DNA of 64,000 bases from Morchella semilibera (Eukaryota; Ascomycota; Pezizomycetes; Pezizales; Morchellaceae), in the NCBI GenBank assembly GCA_009192285.1, contig CM018604.1, positions 5,613,746 through 5,677,745 on the forward strand. Direction: 5' to 3'. The translations under genes were made by a program, and so were the position numbers. Each line of letters opens with the position of its first letter. Within the stretch, counting starts at the first letter, position 1. The notes under the pieces are model-generated. The model was not told the DNA's origin and ran no database searches. It was given only the letters and a program-made list of their open reading frames with translations. Shown piece after piece: positions 37,235 through 48,052 of this stretch.

Positions 37235-39260
37235 TGCTCGAGTTATAGGGTATATGTATGTAATTTGGTGGTGGGGGGTTATTTATATATAGTTTAGAGC
37301 AGAAGAATATGAAAATGGATTCCCTGAGTTGTCATTGTTAGTGATAATATCTATACAGTTCAAGTGTCGTTTGAAGCGCTACAATACTTTGAGGAGAGAA
37401 GGGAAGGGGGGGGGATATGGGAAGACAAGCCCTCTCTCACTCTCTCATGATATAAACTGCAATGATGACACCCTGTTTTTATGGTGTGTGGGGTTTCTTA
37501 CTTACCTGCATTGTCCTGTTCTGTGTATTGTATTATACTGGTTGGTTAACAGTTAAATACCCAATTAGTGTACAGCGCACCCTCAACTCAGTCTAATTTA
37601 CTCCAATATAAGAAATTTTGCTATAAGAAATAATAGGGCTTAACGAACAACATCAGGCTTAACCCTTCGGTCTAGCAAAAATGAGGACAATACTCCGTCC
37701 TCAGTGGAAAAAAAGGTATATGGGAGTCACAGAAGGCGATCCTACAGTAGGAAAGACTTATAACGCCCGATCCTGAATACAGACGGAGGCCTATTCCTCT
37801 CAATCCCAATTAACGACAGAGGAGGGACATGTGTCAACTTGAACAACTACACCTATCGATAATTGAGCCGTAATCGGATCACACGTCATCTTGGTTATTT
37901 ATCAACATCATGCGAGTACTTGCCTAGCGCGGCGGGGCACAACAGCACGGCAATAAGGTGAGAGATTTCGGCCTCAATTTCGGTGCCTTTAAAGCACATA
38001 CGCATCGGAATGTGTAGTACACCCTACGGGCAGGCCTGAACACATAGTGCCTGTAACAGTGTTTCGAGTGATACATGAGTAGTGGATAAAACAAACAAGA
38101 TAAGACAATGGCAGGCATCACGAAAAAAAAAAAAAAAATAACACGAGGGTAAATGATACTAACGGAGTCATCGATGGGTACCTGAGTACGAATAGCTGGT
38201 GCGGCCGGCGAGGGGGAGACTGGTGATTCCTATGTCCTGTGATACGGAGGGTAAGGGTGAAGCAGAGGCGGGGAAAGGAGGGGGCGTATGTAGAGTAATT
38301 GATCGAGTAGATAGTCCTATATATAGCTAGCATAGTAAATATAATCTAGTTGTTTTAGGGGCGGCATTATGGGAGTGTTTTTAAATTTATGTGATGAAGC
38401 TGGGTACGGTGTTGTATATATTATAGGTCAGAATCACCGAATGTTCAACCCTAATCCTGAGATGGTGGTTTTTGGTCAGCCCGTTAGGGCGCGGTTTATG
38501 AAGTATAAATAAATGAAAATAAAGGGCGCGGTTTATATATACTATTGTACATTGTACCACCAAATACTGTAGGTACATGTAGCTTGTATACTTCTCATCC
38601 CTCTTCCTCCTTGCAACCTCGCAATACCAATCTCTGCACCGGTCACGATAAACCTACCTATATAGCCACCCAAACACCGCGACAGCTGCAGTTTCACCCT
38701 CCACAAAAAATCTATCCCCAACACCACACCACAATTGATAAAAAATTTAAAACGGACAAATGATTGGTGATTTTCTACTGATCGCCTGTCTCCATTCCTT
38801 TTAAATTTACCCCCCGAGAGATGAGATAACTTTATAAAATTGGTATGTTTTTAGCCCAGTGCATGGCTGGCCCAAAATATCGTCAAAGTATATTGTATTT
38901 TCAGGGTTAGGGCTGGAATTAGGACCAAATACCACTACTATTCACGGCTACAGAGTCATATTCATACCATTCAATACACAATTTACTGGTTTAGATTCAT
39001 TTTAAACCTACACTCAATTCAAGGGTTAGGGTTGACCTTGAATGGCCTCAAATGTAGGTTAACGGTGACCGGCGCCATATCACCTTTACCGAAGGGAACC
39101 TAAGTCTTAAACATGGTCACAAAGAGGGACTAGAGTTCTCAAGAATATACCTGACCACCCTTGAATCTGTGCTTGCCTTCTGTCTTACTTTTGATATTGC
39201 ACGAACCACTTACAACTCCTAACCCCCAGCGCGAAGGTAAGCTTTTGCTGACACGTAGGA

Positions 39261-39355
39261 GTAATGCAGGAATTGAATTTTCATGGGAGACCTCTTATTT
39301 GATATGATAAGAAAATAAGAGGATCTGTTAGTAAAGCCACCCACAATTTGATTTT
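39261..39355. repeat. Dispersed repeat family R1, copy 1
   Basis: Shares AATT-AATTTTCATGGGAG, a TATTTGATA-TGATAAGA block and GATCTGTTAGTAAAGCCAC with 59110-59200, and the central part with 41490-41560. The copies differ by many transitions, as expected of old or mutated repeats. Confidence 0.7.
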
Positions 39356-39789
39356 CCGAGGAGCGGCATTTTGCGCCGAACTGCGGGACAGCCGGCAGCG
39401 TAGATACACATCTCCAACATAGTAGAGTATCAAAGAAGCATCTGCGGAACTGTGATAACTTTATTCATTGATCATTGATCGAGAGAGAAGAGCCCTCTCG
39501 AATTACACTATCTAGTGAACAGTTTATTCATGTGGCAGCCTCTTTACCTCAGCCAAGCCTCTAGCCACAACATATTCGTCTTCTTACCGGGATATATGTA
39601 GTTACCGGGCGTACATGTTGACATTTGCGCTTGTTTTTGCTGATCTCTCATGCATGGTTGAAGCCAAAGACCTGCACGTTGGTTTCCAAGCAAATGGCTT
39701 TGTAATTAAGGCGCTGCTGAGCTTGAGAATAGTATATTCGGTGTGTTAAGGTCTATAGTTACTCCCCAGAAGTGTTTACGTTAGAGATT

Positions 39790-40170
39790 TCTCGACATGT
39801 AACTGCGGCGGACCAGCAAAACCCCCAAAGAAATACCCCTCAGTACTTGCGGTGGAGCTAGATATTGTCTCTCGCCGTAGCAACTATCGACCTTACCATT
39901 TCTATGAGCCCACAAACCACCATCATTATCAAGATATATAGTTAGAGCGGGACATGCATGTTAAAACGGCCCTGGCTGTAATACACTGTATGATTTCAAG
40001 TTGGGTCGGGGTTGAGTAGTTGCCAGCGCAACGCAATTAGGACAATACTTAATTTCACCGCAAGTACATACCAATGTACCCAGAACCAATGAAGAATGTG
40101 GTCAATAGCCTTCTTTTACATAGTCGCGAATTATATTCAATATTTTCTGTTGTTTGAGTCTCATCAATAA
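39790..40170. repeat. Dispersed repeat family R2, long copy
   Basis: Begins GGCGGACCAGCAAAACCCCC and ends with the block AATGAAGAATGTGGTCAATA followed by CATAGTCGCGAATTATATTC and a TTGTTTGAGTCTC end. The same blocks in the same order occur at 61090-61265 with the middle missing. Confidence 0.65.
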
Positions 40171-41489
40171 CAGCTTTTAGGTCTATGAGTGCGGTAATCG
40201 ATATGTAATTAATGAGATCAAGAACAGCACGGTCACTGGAGTTAGATCGAGTGATAATCTATGAGTAGCGAATATTTTTTCTTTGGGGGAGATTAATTCA
40301 TGAGTAATGGAAGTTGTAGGGTAGGCAGCCAAAGAAAAATCAGCAATGGGCCTAGCGCCGACAGTGATAGTAGTGGGATCATATATACCAGCGCTGAATC
40401 CCAAAAAGTGGCGGTATGCGAGCGGTAAGTAGTAGCCGAAATATATTAGCACTATGTTGACCGGCGGGCCCCAGCGTTGACTGAGCAATGTGCTCATTAC
40501 TGGAACATGAGAGGGGTAACTCTGGGCCACTTTGGGAGATGTCTACGTACAATGTCTTTTTTTTTTTTTTAGCTATTTATTGGAGGTCATGCTGGCGGCT
40601 CATTCATGATGTGCTGCAGGGTGATGCCGGTGGCAGGCATATATATATTAATTGGGCTCCTCGCCAGCGTTAAACTGTCTTGTCCGCGACTTTTAGAGAT
40701 CCTCGATATATACATAATTTAGAGCGCCTTCAGAAATGCCAGAGAGATTGGAGAATAAAACTAGAGTTACCATGGCGAGTGTATATAGGTCTCATCTTGC
40801 TGCAGAAGGGTTATCGAAGCAAGAGAAGGTTAAACTTGGCGCAGTTAGCACTAGTCTAGGCCCTGAAATTATCACCGACGTCGAAACCTTCTAGTCCTGG
40901 GACTATCGAGGCGGTCGGCGAGATTAGCGGTATAACAGTTCAGACGAGAGGAAATCTATCAGGGGATTCTCATTAAGTTTCGAAAAAAAAAAGGTTCGTG
41001 GCTAGGTTACTTACGACCTTAAGCTTGCGTTCTAAGTATGGCGAAAGGATACGAACCTAGCTAGTGACGATACTGCTCTTAAATTCTTAGCTAGCGTTAA
41101 CATCTCTTCATTGAGACTGTAGAAGGTCGATTCGCTCTACTACTCTTTCTGTTTTCAGAAGGAAATGTATTTTCAAGGCCCTCCAAGACTACTAGGCTGA
41201 GGCTGAGGCTACGGTATCACTACATTAAATGTCGCATCCCTACACGGTATATACACGCCCACTTTATAACAACAATAAATGTACATGTTTAATGTCATGT
41301 AAGTTTAAGATAATTCACAGTCAATCACGGGAGATCACTCGCGCTAAGACTAATGACAGGGCGAGGGTTGCAGTTGTTTGTGTCACTGCATGACGATGGT
41401 CCGATGATCGTGTTCTGCCAGATCTCGCTTATCTGTCTGGCGAGATCGCGCTATCCCTTAAGCTGTGATTTGCTGCCCCCCTATAGTAG

Positions 41490-41560
41490 TAGGGGGCGAG
41501 AATTTGTATAGGAGATTAAATATTTGATAAGGGAGATAACAAGTTACAAACTTTTGCTTT
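41490..41560. repeat. Dispersed repeat family R1, copy 2 (partial)
   Basis: Contains GGAGATTAAATATTTGATAA and GGGAGATAACAAGTTA, matching the centre of the copies at 39261-39355 and 59110-59200. Confidence 0.6.
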
Positions 41561-41891
41561 TTTCTGGGGAGGCAGTATCTACTGACAACCTAAGGAATAG
41601 TGTGGTATTATAATTACGTTTGTTGGCCCCCTCCCCAGGATAGCGATTGGTACGCATCTCTCGTCCATAACTGGCTTCGGTGTGCGAGGTCAAAACGAGT
41701 GTACCTTTTGCCAGACGAGCAGTCATGGCAGAACTTTAGACGACACTTCCGCTGGTACATTGACGTCACACCTCAATACATGCAGAAGTCATCATTTTAG
41801 GAGTCAATTTGGGCGTGGAGGTTAGCGTAGGTGCCGAAATATAGAGGCAGGGGAGATACTCGAGATGGAGATGGAGGGAGTGCCAACCTCG

Positions 41892-42009
41892 GACTTTGCG
41901 CAAATGGGGCCAGTTCTATATTTTGATTCTCTGATTGGCAGGCTATGGGATCGGCATCAATCAGGTTACCGGAAAATGGAGCCGGCTCCATTTGCGCAAA
42001 GTCTCTATT
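41892..42009. repeat. TTTGCGCAAA-family MITE, copy B (reverse orientation)
   Basis: About 118 bases bounded by GACTTTGCGCAAATGG and CCATTTGCGCAAAGTC inverted ends. The interior GGCTATGGGATCGGCATCAA is the reverse complement of the interior of copy A at 21101-21208. Confidence 0.9.
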
Positions 42010-42340
42010 CTAACGGAACAACTGAGACCCTCAGCTACTCATCTACTAATCTAGGGGGCTAGCAGTGCTCCGTGCTTTCCCCTACTTTTTTTCTTATTCT
42101 TCTGGTTGCTACACTGGGTGGAGAAGGTCTTCTTTTAGCTTCCGACATCTTATTCTGTCCCGGTATCACAATTCGGACTCGGACATCACATTTGGAGCCT
42201 CCGAACATCAGGATTTAAGTTTATTCTTCGACCCCGATATGAAGTAATGCGAGATGTTTGAGTTATAATTACTCATATCGATGATAAAAGAGGAGGGATC
42301 CGGAAGTGATTCCCGGGCCCTCTTCTCGACCAAGTACCAG

Positions 42341-42422
42341 CTAATTGAGGGCCGTGCTTGTTACTATGATTTTTACACATAGTAATATATCAAATACCCG
42401 CTGCTGGCACGGCCTGAATTAG
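42341..42422. repeat. Small foldback, CTAATTGAGGGCCGTGC arms
   Basis: Left arm CTAATTGAGGGCCGTGC and right arm GCACGGCCTGAATTAG are inverse with few mismatches around a loop of about 50 bases. A second, smaller hairpin (CCCCCACGAG / CTCGTGTGGGGG) follows at 42452-42483. Confidence 0.7.
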
Positions 42423-43085
42423 AGGAGGTTACCGGTTAATCCCCCACGAGTTTGTCGCCGGTCTTCTGTTTCTCGTGTGGGGGCGTATTCATCATCTTGC
42501 AGTGCACTGCTCGCTCAGTGACAAGGAATTAGTATGATTACCTACTCGTAGATGAAAATACCAGAGACTGTGGTGGTGCATGCAGGATATATGTCATATA
42601 TCACCTTTTAGCTACTGTGCTCAAGAATACGCTCCAAAATTATGCAATACCAGTACTTTGAAATATTCCTTGTGGGTATTTTTCATACTATTCAGGCCAA
42701 GGTCCCTTAAAAGCTTTAAAAGCCAGAATCTTCATCTACCGGGAATCTTGTGTTAGGTTTAGCTCTTCCTTTGCATTGGTCGATCTAGCGCGTAGCTCTT
42801 ACCGTTGGGTTTCATCGGTTTTAGATATGTCATATTAGGGAGTTCAGCGGTAGGTGGTGCTTGCCATGTGAAGAGTTCGAGCTGAAATTCGAAAGATGAA
42901 CGTACGGAGAGACTCTTACGGACAGGGTGTTATATTAAGTGGGTAAGGGCCCGACGCTTACGGCAAAGACTACTGGATTTATTTTTCTCTACATACCGTC
43001 GCATGATCGGATTGGAGTCTCGACCTGCCAGGGTACTTGATACCGTGCGTGGGGCGGCAGATGCATATATATATAAACTACATAC

Positions 43086-43132
43086 TATTAGGGACTTTGC
43101 GCAAAAGACTCCCTTTTGCGTAAGTCCCTATT
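43086..43132. repeat. TTTGCGCAAA foldback, compact copy
   Basis: TATTAGGGACTTTGCGCAAA pairs with TTTTGCGTAAGTCCCTATTA almost without a loop. A single related end, TTTTTGCGCAAAGGCTCTAA, occurs at 43861-43884, so 43086-43884 could be one larger nested element. Confidence 0.8.
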
Positions 43133-43557
43133 ACATCTGGTGGGCTGAAATATGATGCTTTGTAGCCTTGTAATTGGTGAATCTGGGCTAAAACCTACTG
43201 TTTGCGAGAGTTTCTTTTTTGAAGTCTCAACTGTAGCATTACGGCCTATAAGCAAGCGGCGGGCCGGGCCTGTACAATCCGCAAAGTACCAGTTTGTGGG
43301 CATATTTCGGCCCACCAGGAGATAGAGACATTGCATCAATAAAACTAGATCAGTTTTAGTAGCACATATCTAACCTGGTTATGTTGGTAGCGCCAGCTGT
43401 TGTTATGGTGGCCAAGTAGTGATCAAGTCCTTGCATGGTATAAAAAGGTTTGTATACAATAGACTCACGTGTGATGGTTACCAACACAAGGCGTTATTCT
43501 ACATTCTGCCGAGGTTCATGCGGGCAACCCAACAGCGGAAACATGTTCAGAATCTGC

Positions 43558-43665
43558 TACCGCCATTACTCGAGAAATTGGCTATGCATATGAGATCAAA
43601 ATTACCTGATCTACACAATCGTAATCCCTGGCCGGAGATAGCCAATTTTTCGACTTTTTGAGGTA
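43558..43665. repeat. Dispersed repeat family R3, copy 1
   Basis: Shares CCGCCATTACTCGA, ATTGGCTATGCATA, and GTAATCCCTGGCCGGAGATA with 47451-47546. The ends AAATTGGCTAT and ATAGCCAATTT form an inverted repeat, as in a MITE. Confidence 0.75.
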
Positions 43666-43959
43666 CTTTACATATTATGATAGCCCAAGCATTTTTTGGC
43701 CCACTAGGCGATCTACCGGAGCTTTGGAACAAACCCCGGGGGTGCGCGCACTTTTACATCATTCTTGCCTAACTAATAGACTTCAACTTCACTTCTAGCA
43801 ATTTTATTGGTGTTGATCTCCCATTAGCCAATTAGATAGTCCAAATTTACAGCTGGTGCCTTTTTGCGCAAAGGCTCTAATACCTACACTAGGGAGGGGC
43901 TCTTGCCAATCAATCGGGTGCTAGAGATCATTGTCGACTAATTGGACTAGAGGAAGAAG

Positions 43960-44090
43960 ACTGAAGCTCTTCGTATTATGTAGTTACACATGCATGAGAC
44001 GCGGGGTAATTGAATTGAAACAAGAAACGAAGGAAGAAGAAAAGATGCGAGATAGCTAGACCGGATATCCCACACACTAGGAGCCAATAT
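43960..44090 (-). repeat. Dispersed repeat family R4, copy 1
   Basis: The reverse complement contains TATCCGGTCTAGCTATC, a TCTTTTCTTCTTCCTTCGTT block and ATTACCCCGCGTCTCATGCA, which match 57545-57660 on the plus strand in the same order. Confidence 0.75.
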
Positions 44091-44217
44091 GTTTCGGGGT
44101 CCCTCGGGGGGGGGGGGAAGTCTTGCTCTATCTATCGGGAAAAGCATGAAGGCGTCAGTATGGTTGGGGGCGCGGGAGGAAGAGGAGGAATAGGTTGGAG
44201 TAGGAGGAGTATGTACT

Positions 44218-44356
44218 CGCTATCCTCCATAAGAACCTGGGAATGCAGGTGAGTATTATAAGGCAGGGATGATTTCTATGGGAGAACGGCGCCACTACAT
44301 ACAAATGATCCTTGTAACTGTCACCTTGCATTTCCAGGTTCTTATGGAGGATAGCG
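44218..44356. repeat. MITE-like element with about 30-base inverted ends
   Basis: The left end CGCTATCCTCCATAAGAACC plus TGGGAATGCAGG is the inverse of the right end (CCTTGCATTTCCAGG then TTCTTATGGAGGATAGCG) with two or three differences. The interior of about 75 bases is unique. Total about 139 bases. Confidence 0.85.
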
Positions 44357-45706
44357 GGGACCGGAGAGCAGGGAGGGAAGAAAGACTCAAACTTGTTCTG
44401 TAGACGGCGGGGCACGGCGCCCCCGCTCATCCGTGCACACAAGGCTAACTTGAAGGGACTCAGCGGAGGAGGTCCTAGCCCATCCTCCATATTGGTGTTT
44501 GTAAAACTTATTACAACTCAACATCGCATCTAAAGGTTTACGCCAAATGCGCCATTGGGGGTACGTCTTCTAGACGGGTACGATTTCTTGGCTTTATTAC
44601 GCCAGACATACCTATGAATTAACTGGGCTCTTGGCTGCCTATATTTTTTCTTCTTTGGATATGTTTAAGACAATGCCCGCTCTATCATGAAACTAAGCCT
44701 AAAATTGCACATGTCTAGGGTTCCTGGTTGGAGGTTTGCGTACTGTAATTAACCCATCCACAAAGCCGACGGGTGTGTTATCACTTTAGCCAAATAAATG
44801 CGCGACTTCACTGATTGAACTAATAGGTCCCGCAATTGCAGGTTCTACAAGCCTATCCACTTCACAGAATCTAATATGTACTGTCATTGGGCTTTCTGAG
44901 CTCTTGGGCCTTTGATTGGTCGAGAGCCGTGACCCCTAGCCCTGACTCCAGCCCACCTCATCAAAAATAAGATCTGTTTACATGTACTTAAAGTGGAGCA
45001 GTATCCTGGAGCTGGAGTGACTTGGAGTTTTGGAGGGCGGTGGGGCCAAGTGGAAGGGGTGGAGGTGAAGGTGGAAGAGGTAGAAGAGGTGGGGGTGGGG
45101 TGAGTGTGCACAACGGGGGGGGGGGGCATGGAGGCCGGCGGGGAGATGAGGAGGTAAAAGGCCAGAGTCCCAATATTGATACATCTATGTAATGCTCATA
45201 ATCCAACAACTCGCGGCCGCGAGGTGGCACATCCCTAGTATTAGGCAGGTATTCTGGGAATTACTGGTATCATCCATTCACCCAGCGCTGCAGCACTGCC
45301 AGGCCTTGACCGATCAACTTCGGTTTGTTTACGGGGGGGTCTATAGTTGTCGTAAAAACCATTACAAAATGCAAAGAAAATCAGACCGACGGAGCAGAGC
45401 AGGGCTCTTTACAGTACGTTCGAGGTCATTTATGAAGCGATACGGTCCTATGGTAGGCTGTCAAAGTATTACCGGATATCTCATCCTTCAAGATTAAGTC
45501 TCAAAGGTGGGTCTATTAAGTGATATGGGATTATAGACACACTTGTTCACCTTCATCTTTGGAATAGAACATGATATGACTATCTCTTGAGATACACCAT
45601 GTCCGGAACCCCTATACAGTACGGTGGTTACAAGATATCAAGGTCTCCACCAATCTGGGAGCACCCGACAGCACCCCAGTCCAGGCTTTCTTCCCCTTCT
45701 CCAGTC

Positions 45707-46666
45707 TCAACAATTGCCATACAGGTTCTTCCCCGTCTCCGGTCTCAAGAAGTACATTACATAAGTCCTCTTCTGCGGGGCTGGCTGCGTAAACCTATGT
45801 AAGCATGAATGCAACCTCCCGCCCGACAGCTTTTGCAGCGAATTTCCAACATTGACCAAGGTGTACCCCTCCTTTGGCTGTATAAACGCCCACTTGTCAG
45901 TCCCTGGGAATTGGAGTTCCGTGGCCCATTGCTTGCCGAACAGGATTGTCAGCGTGCCTCCATCGGTGTGCCTGTTCTCCTCAATGTCTGAGGACTCTAC
46001 GAGTGGCTCGTAGACTAGCTTCAGGCATGTGGCGCTGGGTTGGTTGTCGCGGTGGCTCTCCCCGAAAGGGATACCGAGCTCGCCGGAGAGGGTGGACAGC
46101 ATAATTTGTGAGAGGTGGTGGGAGACGGTGATGAAGTGCTTGATGACCTGGGTGTCGTCCTTGAGAATTGCGGGGAGAACCGAATCTCCCTGAACAACTT
46201 CGTCACGTGTAATCTGAGAATGTTAGCGCAAGCAACCTCAAGAGGCGGTCAGAAATTGGGGCGGGGGGTGGGTGGGAGGGGGATATTACCTCCAAGGTGC
46301 TTTCAAACCCACCAGGTTTGTATCTATCGCATGTCAGTACATGTACTTTTTGGGATTAGTGAGCGTGGGGGATGCTTACCCACGCTCCTCCGATTCCCGA
46401 TAATCCTTCATTTTGACATCGTGAGGCTGCTCAAAGTATTTATCGATGATGGGATACATGGCTTCCACGCAGGCGAGGTATGTCTCGGTGGACTTGCCCC
46501 TAAGGTCTACGTAGAAGAAGCCCGGTGATCGGGCGGCCTTGCAGAGCTTTTCGGCCTCGGCGGGCTCCTTTGAGGCGAGGCGGGCAAAGTCAATCACCTC
46601 GAGGGTGGCAACGTCGACCTGGGTGCCATTGACTGTGGCGGTGGAGGAGGATGTATTGTGAGGCAT
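45707..46666 (-). CDS. 2-oxoglutarate/Fe(II)-dependent oxygenase, IPNS-like, paralog 1
   Basis: Non-haem iron oxygenase of the isopenicillin-N-synthase-like superfamily, which hydroxylates, desaturates or cyclises small molecules using 2-oxoglutarate and oxygen. Three exons on the minus strand: 46666-46380, a micro-exon 46323-46290 (34 bases), and 46213-45707; 275 residues. The N-terminal DIOX_N-like part has VIDFARLA and SPGFFYVD. The iron ligands are expected to be the His and Asp of HTDGG and the distal His of SCLHR, followed by an Arg-containing stretch for 2-oxoglutarate. The product ends FLRPETGKNLYGNC. It is the inverted paralog of 55159-56122: the same number of residues, the same exon phases and a matching 3' flank. 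The substrate is unknown. It diverges from, and shares an upstream region with, the synthetase-like gene at 48053. Confidence 0.9.
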
Positions 46667-48052
46667 AATAGCATCGGGTGTAATGTGTATGCACAGTCAA
46701 ACGCAGAAGGTTAAATCAGCGCTTTTAGTAATTATAGATACAGGTTGGGGGTTGGGGAGTGCACTGTAGTATTTGAGATAACGTGGTTCCAGAGTATATA
46801 GATGTATGCTATAGCAAGGCACAGAAGTAACGTTTCAAACCTGTATAGAAGCAGTAGGTACATGTTAGTTTTATCTTCTGTATATAAGTGATAGTAACTT
46901 AGTGTTCTCGATATTACATCACGAGAATATGATTTTCACATCCATCCATGTAGTTGTCAGTCAGTCAAACCGGTTAGAGCATCCAGCCAGGCTTCTCACC
47001 ACTGCCATTGGGTTGGGTCGAGCAGACCGCTATCCTCTCACCTCGATCTCCACCGACGAGTGTATATGCAGAATTTTTCACTGAATGTTTGATTGTTGGG
47101 TGTCACTTCAGCTCATATACAATCATGCAATGATGTCGATCAGCATATCATGATCAGGATAGTACTCTACGAGTGTGTGTTCCTGTGTCACCGCGCGGAG
47201 GGTCAGTGCTTATGCAGGATAGAGCAGATCAAGGCTGAGTACTAGAGTACTTTCGGACTTCGACTGGTACTGGGGAGGGGGAGGGGGGGGGGGTGGGGGT
47301 GGGGGTGGGGTGGAATCGAGTACTGTCGTTCACTGCCGGTGATGATGGATTCTGGGCAACACCCAATGTCCATCAATAGTAGACTCAATACCCACTGAGC
47401 GACAGTAATAACAACCAACCAAATAAGGAGACAGGAATTATTTGAAGCGAGTACCGCCATTACTCGAAAATTGGCTATGCATACATATACGACCTCATTG
47501 TGAAGGAGGTAATCCCTGGCCGGAGATAGCCAGCTTTTGTGGTACATTACCTCATTGCACGAGGATGTAGGGTACAGCTCAATCAATGCAGGTTCCGCCA
47601 GATGCAGAGAACTCAGAGATCTGCCGGGTGCGGGGATTAATGTCTAAAGTGGGCTCTGGTTGGCCGCCTACTCTATACCCCTGCTGTCTCGCAATAAGAT
47701 AATTCGGTACCAGTGTTTGTAAAAGGAACCGCAATTGCACCATACTAAATTCTGGACTTGGCGCTTCAGTATGAAATTCCTTTTTCAACAAGCGTCAGGG
47801 TTTTACGAGTATGCCATTACATCGCGTTACACCTCGCTACGTATACTCTTGTAGGGGTAGAGTAGAGAATATGATATGTCCACTCTACAAGACTCACATG
47901 CGAGTATATATAGATGCGTATCAATCTGTTGAGATGGGCATCGGATATCTCTCTCTCTCTCTCTCTATCTATCATTTTATCTCTTCCTGTCGTCTAGACA
48001 TTCCTACTACCTCCTTCACTGCTGATACACTCAACACACAGCTCCCCCACAG
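46667..48052. other. Intergenic region between divergent genes, with repeat R3
   Basis: Bidirectional upstream region of the oxygenase (46666, minus) and the synthetase-like gene (48053, plus). It contains a G-rich block near 47275-47310, the second copy of repeat R3 (47451-47546), and a CT run (47951-47968) followed by CTATCTATC just upstream of the synthetase-like gene. A 70-codon minus-strand frame at 47791-47579 has no known family. Confidence 0.55.
47451..47546. repeat. Dispersed repeat family R3, copy 2
   Basis: Contains CCGCCATTACTCGAAAATTG, GCTATGCATA and GGTAATCCCTGGCCGGAGAT, matching 43558-43665 in the same orientation with small indels. Confidence 0.75.

Larger units (their letters stand above)
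37235..45706. other. Gene-poor island of dispersed repeats
   Basis: About 8.5 kb without a supported gene. It holds members of at least five small repeat families listed separately (39261, 39790, 41490, 41892, 42341, 43086, 43558, 43960, 44218). A minus-strand open frame of 115 codons (40530-40183) next to the 39790 repeat has no recognised family. Plus-strand frames at 41600-41800 and 43419-43661 overlap repeats and are not believed. Confidence 0.6.

Noticed and set aside
40183-40530. 115-codon minus-strand open frame
   Set aside because: No known family, adjacent to a repeat copy and without partner exons; kept only as a note in the repeat island.
39261-47546. Possible CRISPR-like or phage repeats
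   Set aside because: Spacing is irregular, copies are diverged and inverted, and the window is eukaryotic; these are dispersed small elements.
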